From Ascaphus truei (Eukaryota > Chordata > Amphibia > Anura > Ascaphidae), in assembly GCA_036426205.1 (NCBI GenBank), contig CM071568.1:227300777-227364776 (forward strand): 64,000 nt of DNA, read 5' to 3'. The translations under genes and the position numbers were made by a program. Below, piece after piece: positions 21,799-31,416 of this stretch (position 1 is the stretch's first letter; every line of letters starts with the position of its first letter). Below the pieces are notes generated by a model that saw only the letters and a list, made by a program, of their open reading frames with translations, had not been told where the DNA came from and did not search any database.

Positions 21799-22094
21799 AG
21801 TCTCTCTTACCCCTGGCACCTATACGCATACAGACTGTAGCAAGAGCTATCTTCCCTTCCTCTCCCTTTTTCCCTCTAGAATCAGTTTTTCTTCTCAAGG
21901 ATGTTTTCTGTCTACTCTTTTTGCCCTCTACCCCTGTAAACTTTTCTCACTTATTGCCCCACACCTCTGGAATGCCCTTCCCCTTAATATATGCCAAGCA
22001 TCGTCTTTCTCCACCTTTAAAACCTGTCTCAAAACTCATCTTTTATGAAGCATTTCAGTAGCTCCAAATAAGTCCCTGTGTATACGGAATGAGA
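21799..22094 (+). pseudogene. L2/CR1-like LINE, part 2 (ORF2 C-terminus)
   Basis: The frame at about 21950-22060 reads LIAPHLWNALPLNICQASSF then STFKTCLKTHLL, the conserved WNALP and LKTHLF end of L2/CR1-type ORF2. CTTCTCAAGGA occurs here (about 21891) and also at 17341-17351 just before the PLE. That may be coincidence or part of a target rearrangement. Confidence 0.75.
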
Positions 22095-22404
22095 CATTTT
22101 GGTCACGGCTGTTTTGCCAGACCAAATGGCCGCCAGCAATTCACCCCGCTGTCGCAGCACATGCGCGGTTGGAATCAACGCCGCTGGCCACTTCTAAGGT
22201 AACTTTTATTAGTTTAGGATGGAGGGTTAATTTAAGGGGTTTTAGCGGATTTTAGGAGAAGGGCAGGGGTTTTACAGTAAGGGGTTTAGACCCTTACCTT
22301 AGCGGCAAAGTCGCCGGTGATGGCAGCTACAGGCGGCGACGGGGGTGAGTAGCGGCAAAGCACCGTCGGCCATTTGGTCGTGGCGAAATGGCCGTGACCA
22401 AATG
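22095..22404. mobile_element. Palindromic MITE inserted in the LINE
   Basis: Both ends carry long inverted matches: CATTTTGGTCACGGCTGTTTTG at the left and CGAAATGGCCGTGACCAAATG at the right, with further matching GACCAAATGGCCG blocks inside. The interior is GC-rich with several GGCGACGG-like words. It is non-coding and its superfamily is not assigned. Confidence 0.65.
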
Positions 22405-22596
22405 TTTTAGACCACTTCTGGATATGCACTTGTCCTAACACCTTCCTACTCTCTCTGCAAACCAAATAGATTGTAAGCTCTTGGTGCCAGGAACTCCTTT
22501 TCCTAATGTTTATTTTTTTTGAACATCTTATTCTCCTATTACATTACATTTCATGTTATTTTTTATTGGGGCTTTTACCGCTGTGAAGCATTATGT
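22405..22596 (+). mobile_element. L2/CR1-like LINE, part 3 (3' UTR)
   Basis: AGATTGTAAGCTC (22469-22481) and the later GCTTTTACCGCTGTGAAGCATTATGTA match the typical L2-type 3' UTR wording. It is interrupted at 22597 and continues at 22782 to an A-rich end at about 22819. Confidence 0.6.
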
Positions 22597-22781
22597 AAAA
22601 AGAGGGAAAAAGGTTGCGCACTGCAAAATAAAGGGCTGGAGGCAAAAGTAGAAAAAATATAAAAATGCTTTAATTAGAATGCATAATAGCCTAAGCTAAA
22701 GGGGAACAAAAAAGCTATATCGCTGCCATCTATTCCGGATTTTGTAGCACCCGTTGGGAGATTCGTTTCTCTTTTTTTTGC
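22597..22781. mobile_element. Short element flanked by 13-14 bp direct repeats
   Basis: TGAAGCATTATGTA occurs at about 22583-22596 and again at about 22782-22795. It brackets about 185 bases that begin AAAAGAGGGAAAAAGG and end in TTCTCTTTTTTTTGC. Long target duplications and a T-rich end point to a minus-strand retroposed short element (SINE-like) inserted in the LINE 3' UTR. Confidence 0.55.
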
Positions 22782-22930
22782 TGAAGCATTATGTACATCG
22801 ATTGCACTATACAAAAAAATATCCGGCCGCTCCTCCTTCTCTTACCGTGCGCCCCAAAACTGGAACAACCTACCGGAGACTCTCACATCCACCAAAAGTT
22901 AAAAGTCTGCAACCCCATCTTTCACCATTA
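22782..22930 (+). mobile_element. LINE 3' end and second LINE-derived fragment
   Basis: The L2-like tail ends in CACTATAC and an A run at about 22812. It is followed by a fragment whose frame reads PLLLLLPCAPKLEQPTGDSH. The same peptide pattern occurs on the minus strand at 28.45-28.53 kb, so the two are copies of one LINE family end. Confidence 0.5.
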
Positions 22931-23039
22931 TCACCCAGCACACAGCACTTCCACTGCAGCAAGGGATTCTGGGAAATGACATGAAAATGAGCACAGTGTC
23001 ACCTTTTGCTTCAGTGGTGTTTTATGTGTATCCTGAGCC

Positions 23040-23375
23040 CAGGGGAGCGCAAACTTTTTGTGCTGCGCCCCCGTGTCTCTCTGCCCCCGGCTCTCGCGCC
23101 CTCCTGCCTACCTTCATCCGCGTCAGATGACGCTGCGTGGGCGTGTGACATCAGGTCACATGGTGCCGCGGCATCTATTGATGCCGTGTTGCCATGGCGA
23201 CGCAACACAGACGGCGGAATCCCGGTAAGTAAACAGTTGCAGGGGCCTCACGCGATCCCCCGGCATTTAATTTAGATGCCTGGGGGAAGAGCGCGGGGCC
23301 TCTGCAACTGCCCGCACCCCCCAGCACAATCTCCTGCCCCCCCTGGGGGTCGCGCCCCCACTTTGCGCACCGCTG
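23040..23375. mobile_element. hAT-type MITE, CpG-rich
   Basis: The ends are CAGGGGAGCGCAAACT and ACTTTGCGCACCGCTG, inverted with a few mismatches. Flanking octamers CCTGAGCC and CTGTAGCC share five of eight bases. The 336-bp interior is rich in GCGCCCCC words and has no transposase frame. Confidence 0.6.
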
Positions 23376-23387
23376 CTGTAGCCCTCT

Positions 23388-23425
23388 CTTGATAAAGGCA
23401 ATTTTTGCCGAAACGTTGGACCCTT
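23388..23425 (+). ncRNA. Degenerate hammerhead-like motif
   Basis: TTGATAAA is followed by a perfect 5-bp hairpin, GGCAA with TTGCC, and then GAAACGTTGG. The order is that of a hammerhead core, stem II and GAAA, but CTGATGA is mutated and no cleavage triplet is evident. It may be a fossil or a chance resemblance. Confidence 0.3.
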
Positions 23426-23528
23426 TGGTGGCACATTAAATAGCATCTTCAGAAGACCGTGTGCCTGCTTCCATTTTCTTTGCTGATCACCTTTTGCTTC
23501 AAAACCATTCAACATGGTTCCCCTATAG

Positions 23529-24228
23529 CAGGCCTGCACAACTTGTAAAGTGAGAAGGGCCGAACTGCTCCAAAGAAAACTGATTTGTGCGGCACGGGTA
23601 AAATCATCATCATATTTCCCCCAGCACCCCTCATCATCATCCTCATCATATCTTCTCTACCCCCCCTCCCACAGATCATCGTTATATCCCCCCCCCCCAC
23701 CCAACCCACTAACACTGACTTGCACAGGCACAAACACTGACCTGCAGAGGCACAGACACTGACCTGCACAGGCACAGACACTGACCTGCACAGGCACTGA
23801 CCTGTACTGCCACTGCCACACTGCCACTAGCTCTGAGGAGCAGCTGCAGGGTGGAGGGGGTCCTACCTTTCACTGTGGAGCATGGCTGAAGGGGGGAAGC
23901 CATCTTCCTGCTCTCACTAAAAGGCTCTGCTGTCACTAACCCCGCCCCCACCCTCTGCAGTCAGACCGGCCTCAGCTCTGTTCCTTCTATCCGCCTGCAG
24001 AGGATCACATCAAACTTCTGATGATCCTTCCCTAATAGGCAGAAGGGGTTGGGGGCGGGTTGCATCACAATGCTAGCGCTCGGCAGAGTGGGCTCAGGAG
24101 GGGGTGGGGAGCGTGTCAAAATGCTGACGCTCCTTCCCTCCTGTGTCTGCAGAGCGGGCGGGAGATGAGGGCATCGCGGGCCTCACAGGGAGTCATGCGG
24201 CCCGCGGGCCGTATGTTGTGCAGGCCTG
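23529..24228. mobile_element. hAT-type MITE with perfect 8-bp target duplication
   Basis: The ends are CAGGCCTGCACAACTTG and CGTATGTTGTGCAGGCCTG. The octamer CCCTATAG is present exactly on both sides (23521-23528 and 24229-24236). The interior holds a tandem array of about 23-bp units with the word CACTGACCTGCACAGGCA at about 23700-23815. There is no transposase frame. Confidence 0.9.
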
Positions 24229-24285
24229 CCCTATAGGCTTAAGCTTGCTGCATGGTCACAGCTTTGAGCACAGCCAGGGTTAAGA

Positions 24286-24819
24286 TGCATAGCCAGTAAA
24301 CCCACCCACAGACAGCCGTTTCGACCTTAAAGCTGCAGTTCAGTCTTTTTTTTTTTTACATTTATTTTTTTACTTCACTAGTTTCATGTGTGCAATCTCT
24401 AATTAGCTAAAAAACAGTATAGCTGCAGGTCAATTCGTTTTCCATGTATTCATAGGTCGAAATTTGGGGACATATTAAAAGCTGGGATTTGTTTATAATC
24501 TGCTTGACTGTCAGTGGACGCTCATGAATATTCATGAGCAATCCTGCACTGACGTGCTAGAGGGAGGACAGGGCTGACAGAGGGGTGTGCCAGGGCTTGT
24601 GACAGGACATGAAGGGGCAGTGCCTTAGCAAATGGCTGTTAAAATAGAATACAAGAAAATTGGTCTTTCAAAGTTGTTGTTTTTAAAAACAGAAAATGCT
24701 AAAAGTATTTTTTCTTACTACAGAACTGATCTATTAAAAAACACACACATGCAGGATATTGACTGAACTGCAGCTTTAATGGGTGTCATCAGTGGGGGGT
24801 TGGTTATACTGGCTATGCA
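24286..24819 (-). ncRNA. Hammerhead-like palindromic element, split by a MITE
   Basis: TGCATAGCCAGTA (24286-24298) and its reverse complement (about 24807-24819) are the outer arms. On the minus strand CTGATGA (rc of 24786-24792) leads into a short stem II. GAAA (rc of 24319-24322), CGGCT and GTC (rc of 24311-24313) supply the second core strand and cleavage triplet. C-rich and G-rich flanks pair as stem I. The TTAA MITE at 24331-24775 sits exactly in the stem II loop, so the present copy cannot fold. Confidence 0.5.
24331..24775. mobile_element. TTAA-type MITE (Kolobok or piggyBac-like)
   Basis: The ends AGCTGCAGTTCAGTC and GACTGAACTGCAGCT are perfect inverted repeats, flanked by TTAA at 24327-24330 and 24776-24779. 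The element is 445 bp and non-coding. Related right ends occur at about 15690-15780, 42460-42565, 56340-56455 and 60270-60305. Confidence 0.85.
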
Positions 24820-24959
24820 AAAATGAAGCAAGGAGGATGGGTTTTACCATACTTAGTTAAGTATATAAATATAAAACATGTAAATACTTATATAAATATA
24901 TCTGCAGGTGAGTCTAACCCAAACATGCTGCTCAGGCCCCTTTACATCTACAAAAGCGA

Positions 24960-25150
24960 ATAGTTGAGCCGTCGTCATGGTGACGCCTCCATGTCAGAGG
25001 GTTGCCTTGCGGCAGCATAGCTTCTGCAGCGAATCAGCGAGACACCCAAGTGCAACGGCCAATGGGCGTTTGAGAGGCGGGGCACGATGCAGGATAGATA
25101 CAGACAAACCCACCACACGAGGTACTTCGCTGCCATCTTTATTGTGGGCA
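24960..25150. promoter_or_regulatory. Promoter-like CCAAT and GC boxes
   Basis: GGCCAATGGGCG lies next to GAGGCGGGGC at about 25057-25083, within a locally CpG-rich stretch 0.4 kb upstream of the main CpG island. These could be distal elements of the promoter at 25.9 kb or a separate start site. No exon could be defined. Confidence 0.35.
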
Positions 25151-25429
25151 CCGAGGATGCTTAGGCTATACAGAAAAGTAAAAAGACTGATTAACAATTC
25201 CACAAAATCTAAACATTTTAATGACGTGTGTATGTTATATACATAAATGCAGCAAACATATTGTTTCTATAAAACGAATGTATACACACATATATATCAA
25301 TATATACATGCATTTTTCCTTATTAAAACCTCAGAGTATGCCAACGACCCCCCGAGATATGATGCGCCACTCGTTCACACACGTTATCGGAATAATAATG
25401 GGTTGAATAATTTTAATGGCCGAATCGAT

Positions 25430-26040
25430 GGCCGCTGCGTTTCACCGTGGTGCTTCCTTTGCAACCAACCGTCCCACCGGAGAAGCCAATAGCGGCGCCG
25501 GGCTGGCGTGACGCAACAATGCGCTAAAGCCCTTCCCCACTCGCCCAGCTTCCCCAGAGTTAGCCAATCACAGACGAGAGCCCGGCCCGGTCACCTGCGC
25601 ATGCGCACTCCTCTCCCCGTCGAACTCCCTCAGTTGTCACCGGTCGTTACGCGGACCCGTCCTTCCCTTCAGTGCGGGGACTGCCAACGGCCCCCCACCC
25701 CCCGGGCTTATTTTTTGTTTTGTTTACATTTAGTGCTTGTAAATACCGGATAGGTAAAGACGTCACTGCAGCTTCACAAATTAAAACTACAACTTCAGCC
25801 CGCAGCCGGTTCCGTGGTCCCGCGGGGGGTCGGTTTGAGCCGCTCCGCGAGACAGGGGCGGGGCGCGGAGGCTATGACGTCATCGGCGCGAGGGGCGGAG
25901 CCTGAAACAGCAGCCGACAGGTGTGTGACCGCAGGGAGGAGGCCGAGGAGCGAGGGCAGCGGGGGAGGAGCCGCTCAGCCGGGCAGCTCGGCTGTCACGG
26001 TGAGAGAGAGACCGAGCCTGCGCTGTCAGAGGGGCTATAA
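25430..26040 (+). promoter_or_regulatory. CpG island promoter with probable untranslated first exon
   Basis: The region is dense in CpG and has inverted and direct CCAAT boxes (AGCCAATAGCGG near 25486, TAGCCAATCAC near 25562), GC boxes (GGGGCGGGGC at about 25855-25864, GGGGCGGAGC near 25894) and no TATA box. After about 25900 a purine-rich, CpG-rich stretch ends in a consensus donor, CTGTCACG|GTGAGAG, at about 25999. That is the pattern of a housekeeping-type start with a short non-coding first exon on the plus strand. The downstream gene is not identified, because no following exon on this strand was recognised. Confidence 0.55.
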
Positions 26041-26054
26041 CCATCACTACACCC

Positions 26055-27370
26055 CTGCACTGCATTGTGTGGGTTACCTAACTCATTCACTTCTATAGGA
26101 GAGTGCACTGCATTGTATGGGTTACCTAACTCATTCACTTCTATAGGTTAGTGCACTGCATTGTATGGGTTACCTAACTCATTCACTTCTATAGGAGAGT
26201 GCACTGCATTGTATGGGTTACCTAACTCATTCACTTCTATAGGAGAGTGCTCTGCATTGTATGGGTTACCTAACTCATTCACTTCTATAGGAGAGTGCTC
26301 TGCATTGTATGGGTTACCTAACTCATTCACTTCTATAGGAGAGTGCACTGCTTTGTGTGGGTTACCTAACTCATTCACTTCTATAGGAGTGCACTGCTTG
26401 TGTGTGACCTAACTCATTCACTGCTATAGGAGGAGTGCAACTGCTTTGTATGGGTTACCTAACCATTCACCTTCTATAGAGATGCACTGCTTTGTATGGG
26501 TTACCTAACTCATCACTTCTATAGAGTGATCACGCATTGTATGGGTTACCTAACTCATTCACTTCTATAGGAGAGTGCTCTGCATTGTATGGGTTACCTA
26601 ACTCATTCACTTCTATAGGAGAGTGCACTGCTTTTGTTGGGGTAAACCTAACTCATTCACTTCTATAGGAGAGTGCACTGCATTGTATGGGTTACCTAAC
26701 TCATTCACTTCTATAGGAGAGTGCACTGCTTTGTGTGGGTTACCTAACTCATTCACTGCTATAGGAGAGTGCACTGCTTTGTATGGGTTACCTAACTCAT
26801 TCACTTCTATAGGAGAGTGCACTGCTTTGTATGGGTTACCTAACTCATTCACTCTTATAGGAGTGCACTGCTTGATGTGTGACCTAACTCATTCACTTCT
26901 ATAGGAGGAGTGCACTGCTTGTATGGGTTACCTAACCATTCCCTTCTATAGAGTGCCTGCATGTGTATGGGTTACCTAACTCATTCATTCTATGAGAGTG
27001 ACCTGCATGTATGGGTTACCTAACTCATTCACTTCTCTATAGGAGAGTGCTCTGCTGGTATGGGTTACTAACTCATTCACTTCTATAGGAGAGTGCTCTG
27101 CTTTGTATGGGTTACCTAACTCATTCACTTCTATAGGAGAGTGCACTGCTTTGTATGGGTTACCTAACTCATTCACTTCTATAGGAGAGTGCACTGCTTT
27201 GTATGGGTTACCTAACTCATTCACTTCTATAGGAGAGTGCACTGCATTGTATGGGTTACCTAACTCATTCACTTCTATAGGAGAGTGCTCTGAATTGTGT
27301 AGACCACTCTGAATTGTGTAGACCAACTAATTCATTCACTGCCATAGAGTGCACTGCATTTCCAAAGATC
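26055..27370. repeat. 48-bp minisatellite, about 27 units
   Basis: The unit contains GGGTTACCTAACTCATTC, ACTTCTATAGGAGAGTGC and a short ACTGC(A/T)TTGTAT segment. Most units are exactly 48 bases. Those around 26390-26560 and 26860-27060 are degraded by small indels. Because 48 is divisible by three, frames stay open on both strands: YGLPNSFTSIGECTAL forward and ELGNPYNAVHSPIEVN reverse. These repeats of a DNA unit should not be read as a protein. The array starts within about 60 bases of the candidate first-exon donor. Confidence 0.95.
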
Positions 27371-28231
27371 ACCTAAACTCATTGTTTCCCAACCTGGGGG
27401 AAGAGGGGGCTGGTCCTCTAGGAAACAGGGGATTTAAGGGAGATGGTGACATAGGAAAAGGAGGAGGTAGGGTGGCTAAAAAGTGAGAAGGCGACAATAA
27501 AAGCCAGTTTTGTGTCCACAAATCAACCTACAAATGTTGGGTGAATGAGGGGGTCTCCTTTTGCTTTTGGGGAGTCCAGTATAAAAAGGTTGGATGTAAT
27601 CACTTAACTTTCACAGGGACCTGCAGCACATTACAAAGCGGTGATGTGGTTATGCACAAAGAATAAAAAGGGTGGAAAATAATTGGTAATGTCCCCGAAA
27701 CATAGATTGCTTTCGCAGCTCTGGAATTATACAATGTGCTGTAAAATCCTCTTGTACTGACAGTGTTAATGGAAATACTTTGTACTGCTGTGTCTTTTCA
27801 CTGATGGAGGACAGTCAAACGTTTGAGAGAGACTGTTGTCTGGTTTTACAACTACAATGTAAAATCTAGAAGTGTTGGGGATCTTTTATTATGTAAAACG
27901 TGTCCATTTTCACTTCTGAGGGTGCACACCTGTAGGGCAACTGTTAAGATTCTTAAGGGCATTTATGCACAGAATGAAATAGGGGATGCAGTGTAATACA
28001 GTGTGTCTATATTGTATTTTTGTGGTGTTTGTCAGCACACATGATGGCTGTACTCACATTATTCTGTGAATGTAGGCGTTGTTGGTATCTTTACCCTATA
28101 GAGCCAACAGTCAGAATCATGCACCTAAAGAGGAAGCAAACAGCCCATGGTCAGGTGTTGTACAGGTGTCGGGCACTCGTTATCTGCTCTGCTTTTATTG
28201 ACCAGGTCTGATGCAGTGTTGCTGCCAAGGA
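27371..28231. other. Unassigned DNA downstream of the minisatellite
   Basis: A short block at about 27380-27595 with TTTCCCAACCTGGGG at one side and AAAAAGGTTGGA at the other could be an old hAT remnant. Nothing else is recognisable. If the CpG-island transcript exists this is intronic. Confidence 0.3.
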
Positions 28232-28560
28232 ATTCAAACTAATTTATTTATAAAATGTTTTACAGGAAGTAATACATTGAGTTGCCTCTCGTTTTCAAGT
28301 ATGTCTTGGGCACAGAGTTATGATGACAAATACAGGCATATTAAGTGAACAAGGTTATTATACACAAGACATTGCATGCACAGTAAGAGAGCATATATGT
28401 AACAGTTACAGACCAGATTAAAATGAGAGACAGCTTTAGCTTTGAAAGAATTTAGACTGGTGGATGTGAGTCTCCGGTAGATTGTTCCAGTTTTGGGGAA
28501 CATGGTAAGAGAAGGAGGAGCGGTTGGATACTTTGCTGAAACTTGGGACCGTGAATAGTC
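28232..28560 (-). mobile_element. LINE 3'-end fragment, minus strand
   Basis: On the minus strand a frame reads APSLTMFPKTGTIYRRLTST, similar to the plus-strand fragment at 22.82-22.93 kb. The non-coding side contains TTTACAGGAAGTAATACATTG and CAAGACATTGCATGCACAGT, wording typical of a high-copy amphibian repeat. It is 5' truncated and non-functional. Confidence 0.5.
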
Positions 28561-29693
28561 TTTTGGAGTCAGAACTAAGGAAATGGCCTGTAAAAAAAAA
28601 AAAAAAACAGTTCTGTGCCTCATGAAAGTCACACTTCCCCTTTCCTGTTACAGTACCTAAAGGATTAATTTTAAGACTAACTTGTTTGACAAGCCTTTTA
28701 AATGCTCTTCTGTGTTTCCTGGCTTGCCACTTACATGCTGTGACGCGCTTGATTTATTTGCTCATATTTCTATTTTCTAATGTTTGGCACTAGGTGTATC
28801 TGTATCTTGTAGCGCAACTGATATTTCTGCTGCCTAACAAATAAATATAGATATTTTGTGATTCCCGGAAAAAAAACTTACCAAAATAAGATGTAAAATT
28901 GGATTATATATTAAAAAAACAAAAAATTACATTTATGCAAGTTGCACCAATGTATTCTGCAATACCGTAGAATACAAACCGTACAGGAAGTATTACATAC
29001 ATATTACAACATTATCATACACTTGTAGATAAGGATGGTCCTACTCCAAGCAGTTTCCAGTCAAAGTGCATGTACCATGCAGGGGCTCAATACGTGCAGT
29101 GTAAGGACTTTACTTGGACTATTGTGATGCCATATGTTTTTTTTTTTTTTTTTTTTAAGGCAGAATAAGGTAAAAGGATTTTATTTTGTATCTCTGTTCT
29201 CCTCGCTTCCTTTTTTTAATGTTGTTATTATTATTATTATTAATAAACTGAATGACTTGAGACCAATATGGCATGAACACAGTAGAGGCCAAAAATATTA
29301 AGGTAACACGCTCTTTTTTTGTTTGTTTTAATGTCAGTAGTGCAACAGAAAACCTCTTCATATGTCCACTTGTGGCTGTGTACAGTAGTTTGAAGTGAAG
29401 CTATAATATTAAATTGCACCTGAATCTTATCCTTTGGAAATGATTGTTACAAACAGTGTGCTTTTTTTCCCTGCAGTTGATATTATCTAGCTTGTTGTTC
29501 AGGCCAAACATCACAGAGCTACCAACATTTTGCATTTTTAGAAGACTAAAGAACAAGAATAATACGTTTAACATTTAAATACCAAAGAAACAGCCCTCAA
29601 ACGTTCTAAAGTAAGTGTACTAAAAAAATATCACTCGTGCATTTGCATGGCTCAGACAAGTCTGCAACCCTGTCTCTCCCCATTATCGCTTAA
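28561..29693. other. Unassigned DNA with T and A runs
   Basis: It contains poly-A at 28590-28606, poly-T at about 29137-29157 and a TTATTA run near 29225. There is no recognisable exon or repeat with ends. Confidence 0.4.
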
Positions 29694-30034
29694 GCCGTGA
29701 TTATATAAAAAAAAAAGCATGGTTTCGCCCAGAGCGAGGCAGGGCAGCACGAAAACCAATAATATGCCTCCCTGCAAAGCGTTTATACCTACCGCAACTG
29801 TACTGCCGCTTGCTACTGTGATGTGGGAGACAGTTGAAGCGTTTTCCAAATTTGTTTTCTGATTGCGATGGCCGCGTCACGTGACGTAGCCGTCCAATCA
29901 AAGAACAGACTTTAGCCTGGTCTCCCCTGCAGTCGCGCGGAGAAGAATGTGCTTGTGCACATGTTGCTCTGCGCCGTCGCAAATGTGACATCACAGATGC
30001 GCGTGCATTGCAGTGCATCTGTATAATCGCAGCC
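29694..30034. mobile_element. PIF/Harbinger-type MITE
   Basis: The ends are GCCGTGATTATA and TATAATCGCAGCC, imperfect inverted repeats. TAA is present at 29691-29693 and 30035-30037 as a 3-bp target duplication. The interior is CpG-rich. It is related to the element at 30183-30369 through the GGCTGCG end. Confidence 0.55.
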
Positions 30035-30182
30035 TAAGTAAACAGTGCTTCCACTGCAGCCTGGCATTCATGGTAATGATATGCAAATGAGCACAGTGTG
30101 TCGCTCTTTACTTAATCCATTTTAACATGGAACCCTATGAGTTTATGCCTGCCGCATCACACAGCTTTTCAGCACAGCCTAA

Positions 30183-30369
30183 GGCTGCGCTTATAGTGCC
30201 AGCGACAGCGACGTCGCTTCAAAACAAATGAATTTAAGCTATCGCGTGCACTTATAGTAGGAGCGGCGCGACGGATTGGTAGCAATCGCTGGAAGTCACT
30301 TCAATTTGATTTTTCCAGCGACCGTAGCGTGACGTCAGCGTTGCTGTCGCCGGCACTATAAGCGCAGCC
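30183..30369. mobile_element. PIF/Harbinger-type MITE, complete
   Basis: The perfect terminal inverted repeats are GGCTGCGCTTATAGTGCC and GGCACTATAAGCGCAGCC. TAA duplications lie at 30180-30182 and 30370-30372. The 187-bp element continues as an imperfect hairpin inward (CAGCGACAGCGACGTC against GACGTCAGCGTTGCTGTCG). Confidence 0.85.
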
Positions 30370-30558
30370 TAAGCTTAAAAACGGTTGAATGGGCCCCAGT
30401 TAAACCTAGCTAGTGGACTAGCACTGTTTTAAAAAAATAAATAAATAAAAAAAGCTGGAGGAAGTGGATAACTTGTCATAATAGTATAAGTTATATATAC
30501 ATAATAGTATAAGTTATATATACATAATAGTGTATAAGTTATATATACATAATAGTCC

Positions 30559-30565
30559 CTCCCTC

Positions 30566-30614
<49 letters not shown>

Positions 30615-31094
30615 ACACACACACTGTTCCCCCCTCACACACACACTGTCCCCCATCCCCCACACACTGTCCCCCCCTCACACACAGACACTGTCCCCAC
30701 CCTCCCCCACACACACACTCTCCCCCCTCCCCCACACACACACTGTCCCCCCTCCCCACACACACACTGTCCCTCCCCCACACACACACACGGTGTCCCA
30801 CACACACTGTCCCCCCCTCTCCCCACGCACACACAAAGCCCCCTCACCTCTGCCAGGACTCACAGCACCGCTCCTCTCTCCCGCGCTCCTCCGATTGTCG
30901 CGCGCCTGGCCCTTCTCTGTTCTCCCTCCTCCCATCTGGGGAGCGCTGCGCACGCGCCCCCTCTCTGCACCTGTGAGCGCGAGCCGCCGGGAAACGTGTA
31001 GCAGGGAAGGTGCAGGGCCTGTCCGTGTGACGGGGGAGAGTGACGGCCACCGGGAAGGGGGAAGGTGCGGGGCCTGTCCGGGGGGGGGGGGGGC
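30559..31094. repeat. Poly-C tract and CACACA-CTGTCCCCC tandem repeat
   Basis: A C run of more than 40 bases is followed to about 30835 by 20-30 base units combining CACACACACA, CTGTCC and C runs. CpG-rich unique-looking sequence comes next, and a G run at 31080-31093 ends the block. Open frames here are low-complexity artefacts. Confidence 0.85.
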
Positions 31095-31416
31095 ACACAC
31101 ACACATCAATGTAAAATAATAATAAAGATATATATAATTTTATTATTATTTTTTTATTTTTCATTGCTTAGGTTTTTGTTGCCTTATTTTAGGATGTGTT
31201 TTTTTTGTTCCACGTAACTCATTGATGTGTTATTATTTCAGATAAGAAACCTTAAGCGAAATACAACTTTGCAATGCTGCATTCAGTTGTTAGTACAAAA
31301 TAGTATGGATTCTATGTATATTTATTTAACGTTGCAGTATAAGCAGGTGGAGTGATACCCTACCTCTAATACAGGGCTATTCAGATACAGCCCACGCAGG
31401 GCCTTGGTAGGGCTAA

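Noticed and set aside
26148..27326. Open frames of 76-113 codons repeating a 16-residue motif
   Set aside because: They are translations of a DNA minisatellite, open on both strands because the unit is 48 bases. There is no start context, splice support or domain.
26055..27370. Possible CRISPR-like array
   Set aside because: The whole 48-bp unit repeats with no unique spacers, and the host is a vertebrate.
30429..31164. Overlapping Pro/His- and Gly/Cys-rich frames
   Set aside because: They come from poly-C and CACACA repeats on both strands. Composition alone explains them.
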